Assembly (NCBI RefSeq): GCF_963169125.1
Contig: NC_084794.1
Location: forward strand, 155,196,858-155,260,857
DNA from: Humulus lupulus
Taxonomy: Eukaryota; Streptophyta; Magnoliopsida; Rosales; Cannabaceae
Direction of reading: 5' to 3'
DNA length: 64,000 nucleotides
How positions within the stretch are numbered: the first letter of the stretch is position 1; the number at the start of each line of letters is the position of its first letter. This document shows positions 34,477-45,065 of this stretch, piece by piece. A program made the translations under genes and the position numbers. The notes under the pieces are model-generated. The model saw only the letters and a program-made list of their open reading frames with translations. It was not told the origin of the DNA and did no database searches.

Positions 34477-36397
34477 TGATAACTCTATAAAATAGAGTTA
34501 TTTTACCACTTTTTATGTGCTAATTGTTGCTTAATTCTTGAGTTTTTAATTGATTTATTAAGTTTTTAAGTAATTTTGAATTTATTAGTCTTATTTTGAT
34601 TTTATATTATTTTGTGTGTTTTTATAGTTATTTTGTTGTAAAATGTTGTAGTTAATTATTTAAATTATTATTGTTTAGTTTGAGGTAAAAACATGTTGTA
34701 TTATTGAATTTAAATGTTAAATATAAATTAAGTTATAATTAATGTTCGACAAAGAATTAAATTGATTTATTTTATAGTTGAAAATATTTTATTATGATTT
34801 AGTTTATGTTTATTTTGTAGGAAAGTTGTTGCAATTTTGGGCTTTGAAAAGTAAGGAAAAGAAGGAAGAAAGGTGGCATTTTTGAGAAAAAAAAGAAATG
34901 AAAAGTTGGTATTTTTGAAGACCATTTAGCCAAGGCCCAAGTAGCAAGCCCACGGCCCATTGCCAATCCTTCTTCAGCCAAGCATCAAATGACCACATCA
35001 ACCACCTTCAGCCTTCCCACGTTCAGCCAAGCATCAAATGCAAGCTCTTGGGCCTCCTTCAGCAAACATCGCAGGCCCATCATGTGAAGCTCAATGGCTC
35101 CTTCAGCTGCATCACCCAGCAGCATCACACGGCCAGCCACAATCCCAAATGCCAGCCCACGCCAGTGCACCACCAGCCCCTTTATTTGTCTTGAGCCCAA
35201 CAAAAGCTTGCTTTTGTACTCTTGTCTCTTTATTTAAAAATACCACTTTTTACTCCACTTTCTACACATTTTACCCCAAAACATCATTATTACACCCTAT
35301 AATTTACCCCTATTTGCTATATTATTATTAATTAAATTAATTTAATCAATTTAATTAATTTAAATTGATTATTTTAATACCTCATTTTTTGCTATAAATA
35401 AGAGATTTGGGGTGTCCATTTTAAGGGGAGGTTAATATACCAAAAACTCTACACATTTCAAAACCTCTCTATTCTCTTCATCTTCTTCTTCTTTTTGGTT
35501 ACTTTCTATGTATTTTTAGAGGAAAATTTTGGCGGTTTCTCCTCCAAATTTTCCTATTTATGTTTGTAATTTTTAGTTTGTATTTGCTATTTTAGTTATG
35601 TGCTTCTAATCTTTTTAAGATTATTAAGGTGATGATGAAACAATGTGTAACTAGATAGTGTTTATTTTGTATGTTGATTTCCCATTTTGTGCAACAAAGT
35701 TTATGGATTTTTCTTATTCAAATATCTTCTTTCATCTTAAATATCACGTATTTTGGATTGTTAGCACATATTTACACTTTGTTCTTCATTAGTGCAAAAT
35801 CATAATATTCTTTGTGTAAGATGTGTCATTAAATTGTACACATCCATGCTTAGAACAAAAATATTATGTTTTGCCTTATAAATAATGTTCATTGATTTAT
35901 TTTTTATTTCATTAGATTGATTTACACTAAATGCTTTGAAATTATAATTTAGAAAAGTGAAGAAAAAGCTTATCTTTTTAGAAGTAATTTGTACTTAAAA
36001 TTATAAATCTATTTAGAAAATGATAGTTTGATTTATTTTAACTATCACTAAAACTTGGGAATCAATGTACTTATAAATATTATTGAACTTATATTTTGTG
36101 GATTCTAATCCTTAATAATCTTATTTTACCATCTTCATTTCTATTATTAATTTATTTTTATATCTTGTCTTTAATATCTTTATTATTATCTTTTAGTTTA
36201 TTTTATTGTCACAAATTCTCATTAATCTTTGGATCTAGGTTAGAATTTATTAATTTTGGTTTAAAATAAGTTTCTCTTTTCGATTTTAGACAACTCCTTT
36301 GGGTTCGATCTCGTGCTTATACGAAAACTATTCTATAAATACGATTCATGCGCTTGCGAGTATAAATATTTTAAACATACCCGTTTCGGGTCCATCA
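34477..36397 (+). repeat. Tat/Ogre-type 3' LTR
   Basis: Begins TGATAACTCTATAAAATAGA and probably ends GGTCCATCA (36397). A TATA-like CTATAAATAAGAG lies at 35392-35404. The GC-richer part at 34920-35210 has an open frame (35038-35331) without family resemblance and a 19-bp direct repeat (TTCAGCCAAGCATCAAATG at 34973 and 35022). The end block with TTGGGTTCGATCTCGTGCTT is typical of LTRs of this group. Confidence 0.7.
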
Positions 36398-36660
36398 CCA
36401 CCTCCCAATCACAACAGCCAACCATAACCAGCGATCCAGATAACATACAGATAGCATATAACACACAACGGGCCATGCCCTGACATCATGCATAAGTTAA
36501 CTCATTCATCATGCTCTATATGAAACAAGCAGGCAAACAGGGCATTCAAGCACATATTCAAGCATATTAATCAACCATACCAACCAACCCTGAGTCAAGC
36601 TTGCCACTGACAGCAGGCGTACATGTTTGGTCAATCTCCAGAACCAATAAACCTTGGCTC
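36398..36660 (-). other. Element H leader
   Basis: Non-coding sequence between the primer site and the Tat-type insertion. It should be the start of the 5' untranslated leader of H; the rest and gag are absent. Confidence 0.6.
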
Positions 36661-36672
36661 GCTCTGATACCA
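36661..36672 (-). promoter_or_regulatory. Element H primer-binding site
   Basis: The minus strand reads TGGTATCAGAGC, initiator-Met tRNA type, three bases from the 5' LTR. Confidence 0.92.
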
Positions 36673-36675
36673 AGT

Positions 36676-39060
36676 TGTAACGCCCTACTACCTTAGAGTC
36701 GTTACTAAGTGAGTTTAAATCGTGCAATTAACTCGCTAAACAAGGTTCTTAGAACAAAAGTGTGAATAAGCTAGAATCAAAGTCATAATCTTTGAAAATA
36801 ATCTCATTTCATTGAAAATTATAAAAGTTCAACATTTGGGATCCCAAAATACAGTTTAGAAATATTTACAACTCAAAATATAATCACAGTCGACTAAATG
36901 ACAAAATCCAGTTTTATACATTCATCTCCCAGAAATGCCCCTGACCGTGGCAGTCAGGCTGACCAAACATGTACACGCCGCTTCACGCTCACCATACTCG
37001 TGATTGGTTGACTTTCTCCTTGCCCTTACCTGCACCACAGAGCACCCGTGAGCCGAAGCCCAGCAAGAAAACTCACAAACAGATAACATATGCATATCAA
37101 ACACCTATCAGTTAAACAGGTCATTCATAGGCTAAACACATACGGCCATGCCATCCCAGGTGCTTTACCATGCCCTGGATTTCCAGTCCATACCGTGAGG
37201 ATATCCCAGGTATCCTTTAGGATTCAACCTAGGAACTCGCACTCTGCGTGCTAAACGATGCTTCCGACCCTGGCCCTTTGCCACACTCCACATGCCTATC
37301 GCCGTTCCCGGTCCATTGCCGTTCTCGGCCTTCACCGTTATTAGTCTTCACCGTTCACAGCTCATGCCGCACAACCAACACATTCACATATGATAAAGCC
37401 AATCATCAAGCTAAGCATACATAAACTCAATCAAAGGGTCAAACCCCACAACACAGTCATATAGGACCGAGCCCCACAACTCATGGTCTACGGGAAACAG
37501 TAGTTTTCTTACTTGAGTCCCGAGCTTCCTGAGCACTGAACCCTCGAGGACGGTCCCCTAATCCGAGCCTCTCCGAGAACCTAGTCACAACACATAAATA
37601 GCATCCCCATTACTAACCGATTTAAAAACATCTCTCGAAACCAATCCCGAGCCCTTGGGACCTCTTGGATCCCCACACAAGGTGGCGGAAGCGTCCCCCG
37701 AGCCCCCTCGGCAAAAAACTGAAAACTGAATTTTCCCCTGCCCAGAAATGGCCTAGGGCCACGGCACTAGCCCTCAAGGGTCGCGACGCCCAACGTGGCC
37801 TTCTTCCCTGATACAACCTAGCGCCGTAGCGTAGAAGAACAGGGCCGCGGCTCCCCTTCGCGAACCCAGAATTCTGGGTTTTCCGCTGCATTTTCCCCGA
37901 GCCAAAACACTCCTAAATCAACCCCAAAGCATACCTAAGTCCCAAATTCAATTCAAAACCCCACATAGACCATCTAACAACTCAAAAACATCAACAATAA
38001 GCTCAATCACATAATCAAACCTACAATTCACAATTTGGGTTTAACACTTCAGAAACTTAAACCAAGCCCTTCAAAACTTAAACCTCCCTTTAAAAATCTT
38101 AAACCAAACCAGAAATAACTTTCAAATATGCATGGAATCCATACCTCAAGTGAAGATTCGACCTTAATCTGCTCTTCTCAATCAAATCCCAAGCTTAATT
38201 CACAAAATTCAAGATGAACCTAACCACAATCCATCCCAAGAATTCACCAAACAAAACACACAATTCAATTCTCAAACCATGATATTCATAGCTGAATCCC
38301 ACAACATAATCACATAGAATTCCCTTACCTCAATATGAAAAACAATCTTCTAAGTTTTATGGCCTCAATTCCCTTCTTGATCCCACAAAATTTCAGAAAT
38401 TCCTTTCCTTCCCTTCTGTTTTTCTCTAGTTTCCTGTAGAGCTCCCCAACACAATATTCAGATTATACTTAGAGTAAAGTAACGTGAATGATTTTTCCTC
38501 AGCCAAATTCATCTATATACCATCCAAAAGACCCTTTTTTCCCTTCCATCTAACTCTCTTTCTACATAAACCTCAAGGGTATCTTAGACCTTTCCCATCC
38601 CTTACAAATATACCATTTTTCCCACTTTGAGTAGCTATCCTTAACGGTTACCAATGGTTACCCAAGTTACCAAAATGTCACTAACCATTACGTACAAATT
38701 CCCAAACTCAAGTTGTAATACTCCCAAAATACCCCTAGGCTCCTCCCGAACCGAGTATTTGACCCCCCGTTGTGACTTTCTAGCTAAACAGCTCCCTAGG
38801 ACCGTCTCGGAATGTGCATCACAAATAATTCACAATTATATCAATAATATTACATATATTACATTTATGACCTAAACGGACTAAAATTACCAATTTTCCC
38901 CTAAAAATCAAACGGGGCCCGAATGCATATTTAATCACCTAACATGCACCCTAATCACACATTCATCAAATTCACATAAATTAACACAGTTTAACAATTA
39001 TTGCCCTGCAGGCACACTAATCTAGGCTCCAAGCCTTTTTAGCAAATTTGGGTCGCTACA
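36676..39060 (-). repeat. Element H 5' LTR
   Basis: 2385 bp, TGTAACGCCCTACT on the plus-strand left end and GGTCGCTACA on the right. It is collinear with 12642-15037 over its whole length with scattered base changes and small indels. Open frames inside (36922-37104, 37622-37891) are LTR sequence, not genes. Confidence 0.92.
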
Positions 39061-39065
39061 ATCCA

Positions 39066-39113
39066 GTTCAGGTTCTTGAATACCCTACTACTACCAGGAT
39101 TCAAAGGTTAGAG
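39066..39113 (+). repeat. Angela/Tork-like LTR copy Y, middle part
   Basis: A short piece continuing copy Y after H, matching about 62260-62315 of the complete LTR (TTGATAATACT...GAGTTAGAG versus TTGAATACCCT...GGTTAGAG). Interrupted at 39114 by another LTR. Confidence 0.55.
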
Positions 39114-41340
39114 TGTTGATAATAGTGCCCATAAAGCAATTGTGGTTGACAAATATTTTAAATGAAATAAATAATTGAATTGAATTATTATATATATAGA
39201 CTAAGTCCGATATTATATGATAATATTAAGTGAATATCATAAAATTTCAAAGTTTATCTATGTGGTCTTAATCTCATATTGGTATGGGAGGATCGAGATT
39301 AAAATAAAACTTAAATAGTTCGCAGTAAAATAACGTTACAGAATCTTTAGATTAATTACTACTAGTACGGTCCACTAGTATTATGAATACATGTGACCTA
39401 GATCCGGGTTACTAGTGTAGTAGGATACTTTAGTGGATGTACTTTGCATGTTGGGAGTATGTAGAACTGGACTAGATGTGATTTGTTAATATTTGTATAA
39501 ACACCATTCATAATATTAATCAAACACATCAAACGATGATCATATACATGATGATCTTAATATGTCATCTGCTCCTTTGATTCATGCGTTAAGGTTTGTC
39601 AGAATGATTAAGCTAAGAACAATTATTTTGGGGACTCAATGATGTATATGGCTGGGGACATAGTTTAACAGATATGGAATCTATACCTTTTCATAGATTG
39701 AATAATGGTTCCCTATTAGGTTGACTTTTGGAACTGAAAATGTTATGAGCGCTCACGTCGCAAACTTGTTGTGACACAACCTTCACTGGTAAAGTCAATG
39801 GTACTCTAGGATATTTTGTTCCCTTTTAATTATGAATCATTAATAGAGGTTTAATGCTATATTTAATGATTATATCAATGGATATTTTATTCTTAATAAA
39901 GTACTCAGTAAATATATCTCTATAGTTATCAAGAGTTCAATCTCATATTTTTAGTGGAGTAATCATGATATTAATAAATATGATTATTTAATCAAAGATC
40001 TTTGATTAATAATGCAATATTTATTGGAGCTTGATATTATAGGTCCATAGGTCCCTTGGGTGGCTCTATCAACACTATATCAAGGTAAGAGTTGATAGAA
40101 GAGTATAACTGTAATTTGGGAATTTGAGAAGAATTTTATTCTTCGGGTCAAGTATACAATTATATGATAATTGAGGTTGAATAATTAATTTAGAATTAAT
40201 TATGAAATTTCGAAAATATATTTATCAATTTAAATGTATTAAATTTCGAATTTCATATATATAAATAAATAAATAAAATTTTGAAATTAATTATTTTATT
40301 TGAGTGGGAGAAAATAAAATTGGTAAGTCAAAAAATAGTTTTTCATTTATTTAATTTTAAAATATGATGATAACGATGATCATCAATTTGAATTTAGAAT
40401 TTAGAATTTAGAATTTAAATTTTGAAATATGGTTGTCATTTTTTCCTTAAAAAGATAAATGCCTTATTTTGTGAGAGATTGATTTAGTTAAATAATTAAA
40501 TAAAAGAAAAAATGTAAAATCCCTAAAAAAAGAATAGCAGTACATGCCTGACACAGTCCAAAGACTATTCCTTGCGTGTACCACTATACAGATATTCTAT
40601 CTGTGTTGTTTTTATTTTATTTATTTAATTATTTAACAATTTGAAATTAGTTTTTTGAAATATGGTAAACATTTTACCTAAAATCAATCCTATCATCATT
40701 ATTATATTATTTTATATTACTATTATTATTAGGAACAATAAGACAACATAAATCTATGTATATATGATATAGAAGAAGAAGAGAAAAACAAAAACTATAA
40801 TAAAAAAACAATACACAATTCAAAATAGTTCTCAGAGTTTTTGTCAGACAAAAACTCTTTCTCTCTTTCTTCTTCTTTATTCTAGTCATTCTCATACCAT
40901 AATTCAAGTTTTCATGTGTTGATAAATACTTGTGATTCCTAATATGCAAACCCATGTTCTCTATGTGCCCACACACATCTTGAGGTGTAGAGAATACTCC
41001 GGAAGATCGTAGTTTGAGTGCTCAAAGCTTTGGATAGGAAGATCGATAAAAATACGAAAAGACTCAAGGACACTTGATAGGCTTCAAGAGGTAAAAGTTT
41101 ATGTTCTTGATTTTTTTTTTTTTTTTGTGTTTATATTATATATATTGTATATATATATTTGTTGCATGATTAATAGTATTTTATGATAATGTTTTTAGAT
41201 TGTTTTCTTTGTCATATAAATTGTTTATATGATTATTGAAAAATTTTGTATGTTGTTGTTCTGTTGTTTAATAATTAGAATAAAACAACAATGAGCCCAC
41301 CACCCCTATTTCGCTGTGTGCTCTGATTGTTTTTCCAACA
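39114..41340 (+). mobile_element. Copia-like LTR (copy Z), probably solo
   Basis: 2227 bp with ends TGTTGATAATAG and TTTTTCCAACA, giving a TGTTG/CAACA terminal inverted repeat typical of Ty1/copia LTRs. The flanks TAGAG and TAAAT agree in only three of five bases, so the duplication is decayed or the limits are off by a base. Non-coding, A/T-rich, with TTTAGAA repeats at 40396-40418. It shares blocks with copy X. It splits copy Y. Confidence 0.65.
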
Positions 41341-41512
41341 TAAATAACCTAAAGGAAGGAGTTGTTCCAGTTCCACTATGTAATATAAGTTTCTAATTAC
41401 TTTACTTTGTATATGTATCAATTTCATAAGAGCATGTTCTTGGAATTTTCATGTTTGATAATATGTGAATTACATGAAACTAAAACAAGATCCTATGATA
41501 TGTATTTCCTAT
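41341..41512 (+). repeat. Angela/Tork-like LTR copy Y, end part
   Basis: AAGGAAGGAGTTGTTCCAGT matches AAGGAAGGAGTTCTTCCAGT at 62319, and the following bases stay collinear to AAGATCCTAT near 41488-41496. The exact end is unclear. Confidence 0.6.
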
Positions 41513-41513
41513 A

Positions 41514-41525
41514 ACTGGCCTCAAA
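41514..41525 (+). promoter_or_regulatory. Degenerate primer-binding site (possible)
   Basis: CTGGCCTCAAAGC resembles TGGTATCAGAGC with three changes, just after the end of LTR copy Y. If real, copy Y is a 5' LTR and the sequence to the right is the leader of a plus-strand copia element. Confidence 0.35.
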
Positions 41526-42700
41526 GCTTTATTTTCATGATTGAATATGTATGAAATTGGTTTATATGTTAGGGTTTAATTGAATGGTACATGTTATTTG
41601 ATGCATGTTTATGTTTTTTTATGCATATTTAGCTATAATTTGGTTGTTTTTGGTTTTTAGGATTGAAAAATTGCAGATAATTTTTTTTACTTTTTTTTGG
41701 ACTGTTTGGGTGCACTGCGAGGGTGGCTGGTTACATGCGCGCACAAGAGGCTTCCAGGGCTCAAGATTGTACAGATTTGTACGTTTTTGCACCATTCACA
41801 AAAAAATTAATTTAAATTTTGATTTTTTTTCTTTTTTTCAAATGGATATTTTGACCTTTTGGTTGATTTCTTTTAAATTGAATATTTTGTGAAATTAATT
41901 TCAAAATATATAAAATTGATTATCTAATCATTCTAGATAATTTAACTGTTAAAAATATTTTGAATTGGTTATCTGATAATTCATGATATTTTAAGATTTT
42001 TTTTATTTTGTTATCATTGAAATATTAAAGTTTATTATCCGATTATTCAAGATAGTTTTATTGCTTAAATATTTAGAATTGGTTATCTGATAATTATGAT
42101 ATTTTAACATATTTTGGTTAAAATATATTTTTGATATATTAAAATTGGTTAAAATATTTTTTTTAAATATCTTGTCTTTCCTAACAACCTAGTTTAAATT
42201 AATTATTTAAAGTTGAATTTTATTTGATGAATTCTATTTTAATTAATTTTATATTTTGCAAATTGTTTAATTAATTGTATAGATTTCTTTTATGAATTCT
42301 ATGTTAATTAATTATGGTATTTTGAAAAATTATTTATTATTGTGGTATATTTTCATAAATTAATTACATGTTAGGCGCATCCAATTATTGTCATATCATG
42401 CATCATTATAAATAGTATTTTTGCAATTGGACTTAGATGCATATAGTGATGGCTGGTATTTTTGCAAAATTAAACATTCATAATCTGATAGGTTTTATTT
42501 GTGCACATTAGAAAATTTTACATTTAAATTCCTCTCTTGTGGGTGATTCCATTTGTGAATGCTCATTTTCTTTGCATGATTACAATGAACCTAATCAATT
42601 TGTAACAATTAATAATACAAATGTTTAAATTCTTGTCTTTTGCACCTTGCATGGAAGTTAGGGGGCCTTAGTAATGGGAACGATACACTGGACCCAGCCC
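41526..42700 (+). other. A/T-rich leader-like sequence
   Basis: No gene. At 41915-42120 a word like ATTGGTTATCTGATAATTCA recurs in four degenerate versions (TTGATTATCTAATCATTCTA, TTTATTATCCGATTATTCAA, TTGGTTATCTGATAATTATG). It probably belongs to the leader of the copia element begun by LTR copy Y. Another inverted repeat (CTTGCATGGA at 42652, TCCATGCAAG at 42704) is seen near its right end. Confidence 0.4.
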
Positions 42701-43690
42701 TTCTCCATGCAAGTCCAACTATTAAGGCCCATTTTCCTGAGTTTGACCTAATTTTCTTAGGTTTATTATATTAGCTTAACCTAATAATTCTACTACCTGA
42801 TTTAGTAGAATTCGTGGACCGGGAGGCAAGGAATCAACCTTGAAGTTGTTAATTGGTTTAGTTCTTGATGATTGTCCGTTAATATGTTGTGACTAGATTA
42901 CCGCAAGGTTCGGGATCAGGATCGTACTTGAGGTTGTATCGTCATCCGCACAGAAATCAAGGTAGGAAAGCTGCATCCTTGATGAAATTAGGGCTTGAAC
43001 CCCTGTGATTGACCTAGCTATCACTATGTCTAGAACTATTAGTTGAGTGTGAATAATCGTGTTTTACATAGTTGAGTTATGTATGCATTATATGTTTGTT
43101 CATATATGGAAGAGCGGTAAGCACTGGTATGGCCTTATGGCCGCTCGAAGAGAGAGTAGAGCGTGAGTTATGCCTGTCCAGCTTTATATCTTCCTGAACA
43201 AAACAAGTGCAGTGCCCACTTAGGTGGCCCTATGGTCGCGTGAATAAAATGAATATTGTTTTGTATTGTTATTAATAATTAAGTAAGATGTTTATAATTG
43301 TAATATGTTGATTGTCTGTATGTGTGATTGAGTTTTCTTGCTGGGCCTTGGCTCACAGGTGTTATGTGGTGCAGATAAGGGCAAAGGGAACCTAGACCAG
43401 CAATGAGTTAGAGATCTTCGGGGGCGACGTGTACATAGGCAGCCTGCTTGACCGCTATGGTTGAGACTTCTTTTGGAAAGCTAGGGTTTAGTGGTTTTGC
43501 CGCTTAGGATGCCTGTTATGTACTTCGTTTATTTTTCTTTGTATTAACTTTTTAAACTCCCCTTTTCTTTGGGATCATGTGTATATATACTAAATCTTTT
43601 AATGAAAAGTAACAAATGTTTAACCAAAAACTTTTATACCAAATTTTAACTAACCTTAACTACATGTTTTAGTCCAAAAGACTCGCTTAA

Positions 43691-44069
43691 TGTAACGCCC
43701 CACGTCACTATGACTGCTTCTTGGAATGACGACTGGCCCTACAAACCAACACGAGTCTTTCCATCATGCTTTGTCCTCACTCGCACACTTCTTGGGAAAA
43801 CTTTACAGGATGTCACCCATCATGAGACTACTCCAGGTCAAGCACGCTTAACTTTGGAGTTCTCAAGTGATGGGCAACCGAAAAGAAGATGCATCTTGTT
43901 GTCATAGGTAGTACCCATCAATCCATTTAAGCCTTCTTCAATTGTGTAGTCCCATAACTACACAATCTTAGAATCATCACACTTGACCTTCCCCAGGCGA
44001 TGTGGGATTGCAGAACTTTTTACACGGTCTTTCCCCCTACGAATCACGAGATTCTGACTGTCGCAATCA
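43691..44069 (-). repeat. Cassandra 3' LTR with 5S-like segment
   Basis: In element direction TGATTGCGACAG...GGGCGTTACA, 379 bp. On the minus strand it has the 5S internal promoter words: AAGTTAAGCGTGCTTG (43839-43854), then GAGTAGTC and GATGGGTGACATCCTG (43805-43821), the A box, intermediate element and C box of 5S genes with some changes. Confidence 0.85.
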
Positions 44070-44080
44070 CCCCTCCCTTA
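44070..44080 (-). promoter_or_regulatory. Cassandra polypurine tract
   Basis: The minus strand reads TAAGGGAGGGG, ending exactly at the LTR start TGATTGCG. Confidence 0.8.
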
Positions 44081-44123
44081 GGGGTCCGACGTCCCCGTCA
44101 ACCACACTTCTAGCTGGGTCAAG

Positions 44124-44135
44124 GCTTTGATACCA
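44124..44135 (-). promoter_or_regulatory. Cassandra primer-binding site
   Basis: The minus strand reads TGGTATCAAAGC, one base from the initiator-Met type site TGGTATCAGAGC, two bases from the LTR at 44138. Confidence 0.85.
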
Positions 44136-44137
44136 TT

Positions 44138-44397
44138 TGTAACACCCCACGTCACTATGGCTACTTTGTGGAATGACGACTGGCCCTACAAACCAACACG
44201 AGTCTTTCCAGTATGCTTTGTTCTCACTCACATGCTTCTTGGGACTTCCCAGCAGGTCACCCATCATGGGACTACTCCTGGTCAAGTACGCTTAACTTTG
44301 GAGTTCTCAAGTGATGGGCTACCGAAAAGAAGATGCATCTTGTTGGCATAGGTAGTACCCATCAATCCATTTAAGCCCATTTTCAACTATGTAGTCC
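44138..44397 (-). repeat. Cassandra 5' LTR, truncated, with 5S-like segment
   Basis: TGTAACACCCCACGTCAC at its left end. It contains the 5S-like A box (44283-44298) and C box (44249-44265) on the minus strand. The U3 part is missing: after TGTAGTCCCGTA the sequence changes to the inverted third copy. Confidence 0.8.
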
Positions 44398-44748
44398 CGT
44401 AGGGGGAAAGACCAGGCAAAAAGCTGTGCAATCCCACATCGCTTGGGGAAGGTCAAATGTGATGATTCTAAGACTTCGTAGGTTTGGGACTACACAGTTG
44501 AAGAGGGCTTAAATGTATTGATGGGTACTACCTATGCCAACAAGATGCATCTTCTTTTCGGTAGCCCATCACTTGAGAACTCCAAAGTTAAGTGTGCTTG
44601 ACCTGGAGTAGTATCATGATGGGTGACTTCCTGGTAAGTTTTCCCAGGAAGTGTGTGAGTGAGGACAAAGCACACTGGAAAGACTCATGTTGGTTTGCAG
44701 GGCCATTCGTCATTCCAGGAACCAGCCAAAGTGACGTGGGGCATTACA
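44398..44748 (+). repeat. Inverted Cassandra LTR copy with 5S-like segment
   Basis: It starts inside U3 (TAGGGGGAAAGACCAGGC, corresponding to about base 31 of the LTR) and runs to GGGGCATTACA. The 5S-like words are on the plus strand: A box AAGTTAAGTGTGCTTG at 44585-44600, GAGTAGTA at 44605-44612, C box GATGGGTGACTTCCTGG at 44618-44634. Confidence 0.8.
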
Positions 44749-44810
44749 CTTAACGAGTTAAGCATAATTTTAAACACAGTGTAACGGTCCAGGTTTAGTA
44801 GGGCGTTACA

Positions 44811-45065
44811 ATTAAAAACTATGTTTTATAATTATTTTGTGATTTGGAAAATCTCAGTTAGTAATTTTCAAAATAAAAATACTAAACATTTTTTAATAAT
44901 GGGATTAGTTTAAGAGTATTATTCAATCTCTAGCATATATTTAAATAGGTTGGTGTCTTTATGAGGCCTTACGTCGCTTTGATTCATCCCCCTACGGATG
45001 GTGTTCGTTAACATGGTTAAATTTCATAAAGATAGATAATTATAGATCAAATTCTACTAGACCCA
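44811..45065 (+). other. Copia-type leader sequence, continued
   Basis: No gene. It includes TGAGGCCTTACGTCGCTTTG followed by ATTCATCCCCCTACGGATGG, which by memory resembles leader sequence of Angela/Tork-type elements. It is probably the continuation of the leader interrupted by the Tekay LTR; the rest would lie beyond the second Athila element, outside the window. Confidence 0.4.

Larger units (their letters stand above)
33802..36397 (+). mobile_element. 3' end and LTR of a Tat/Ogre-type Ty3 element
   Basis: Plus-strand fragment: about 640 bp of A/T-rich 3' untranslated sequence, a hairpin (34438-34459), a polypurine tract and an LTR of about 1.9 kb. The sequence CTCGAGGACTAGCAAAATAT then TAAGTTTGGGGGTGTGATA is the typical end of plant Tat/Ogre/Athila internal regions. 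No gag or pol of this element remains. On the left it abuts the RNase H end of H. On the right it is followed by the H leader, so H's gag-RT part was removed in or after this event. Confidence 0.75.
12642..39060 (-). mobile_element. Tekay-like Ty3 retrotransposon H with nested insertions
   Basis: Two closely similar LTRs (12642-15037 and 36676-39060), target duplication ATCCA, a primer site at 36661-36672 and a polypurine tract at 15038-15053 define one minus-strand element of about 26.4 kb, most of it later insertions. Its own internal sequence is only the pol tail (15073-15463), the RNase H end and integrase (32553-33801), and a leader piece (36398-36660). Gag, protease, RT and most of RNase H are missing. 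Their place is taken by a Tat/Ogre-type 3' end and LTR. Integrase with a C-terminal EATWELESDM chromodomain-like tail supports a chromovirus (Tekay) assignment. Confidence 0.85.
12637..39065. repeat. Target duplication ATCCA flanking element H
   Basis: ATCCA occurs at 12637-12641 immediately before the LTR start (TGAAACGCCC, a variant of TGTAACGCCC) and at 39061-39065 immediately after the LTR end (CGCTACA). The match ties two LTRs 21.6 kb apart to one insertion event. Confidence 0.9.
43691..44748. mobile_element. Cassandra TRIM element with an inverted third LTR piece
   Basis: Flanked by CTTAA on both sides (43686-43690, 44749-44753). It starts TGTAACGCCCCACGTCAC and ends GTGACGTGGGGCATTACA, so the two ends are inverted copies of the same LTR end. 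Inside are a complete LTR (43691-44069), polypurine tract, a 54-bp internal piece with primer site, a truncated second LTR (44138-about 44397), both minus-oriented, and a third LTR copy in plus orientation (about 44398-44748) lacking its first 30 or so bases. All three contain 5S-rRNA-like sequence, the hallmark of Cassandra. No coding capacity. Confidence 0.85.
42701..44810 (+). repeat. Partial Tekay-like LTR (plus), hosting Cassandra
   Basis: It is collinear with the solo LTR at 28047-30321 from about its position 29370 onward: TAGAATTCGTGGACCGGGAG, TTCTTGCTGGGCCTTGGCTC (43335), the region with GTGTACATAGGCAGCCTGCT, and the end GTAGGGCGTTACA (44810). The start of the LTR is not recognisable, so the left limit is approximate. 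The Cassandra element lies inside it at 43691-44748. Confidence 0.7.

Noticed and set aside
35038..35331. 97-codon plus-strand frame rich in Pro/Ala/Ser
   Set aside because: Located within the Tat/Ogre-type LTR, with a direct repeat and no family motif; likely chance in a GC-richer segment.
40707..40976. 89-codon minus frame with Lys-rich and hydrophobic parts
   Set aside because: Within copia-like LTR Z, low-complexity, and not shared by the related LTR X.
43805..44634. Three 5S rRNA-like sequences
   Set aside because: They are diverged, lie in LTRs with primer site and polypurine tract, and are the known 5S-derived part of Cassandra; not 5S genes.
43691..44748. A DNA transposon with long terminal inverted repeats
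   Set aside because: The inverted ends are LTR ends, and the inside has a primer-binding site and polypurine tract of a retroelement.
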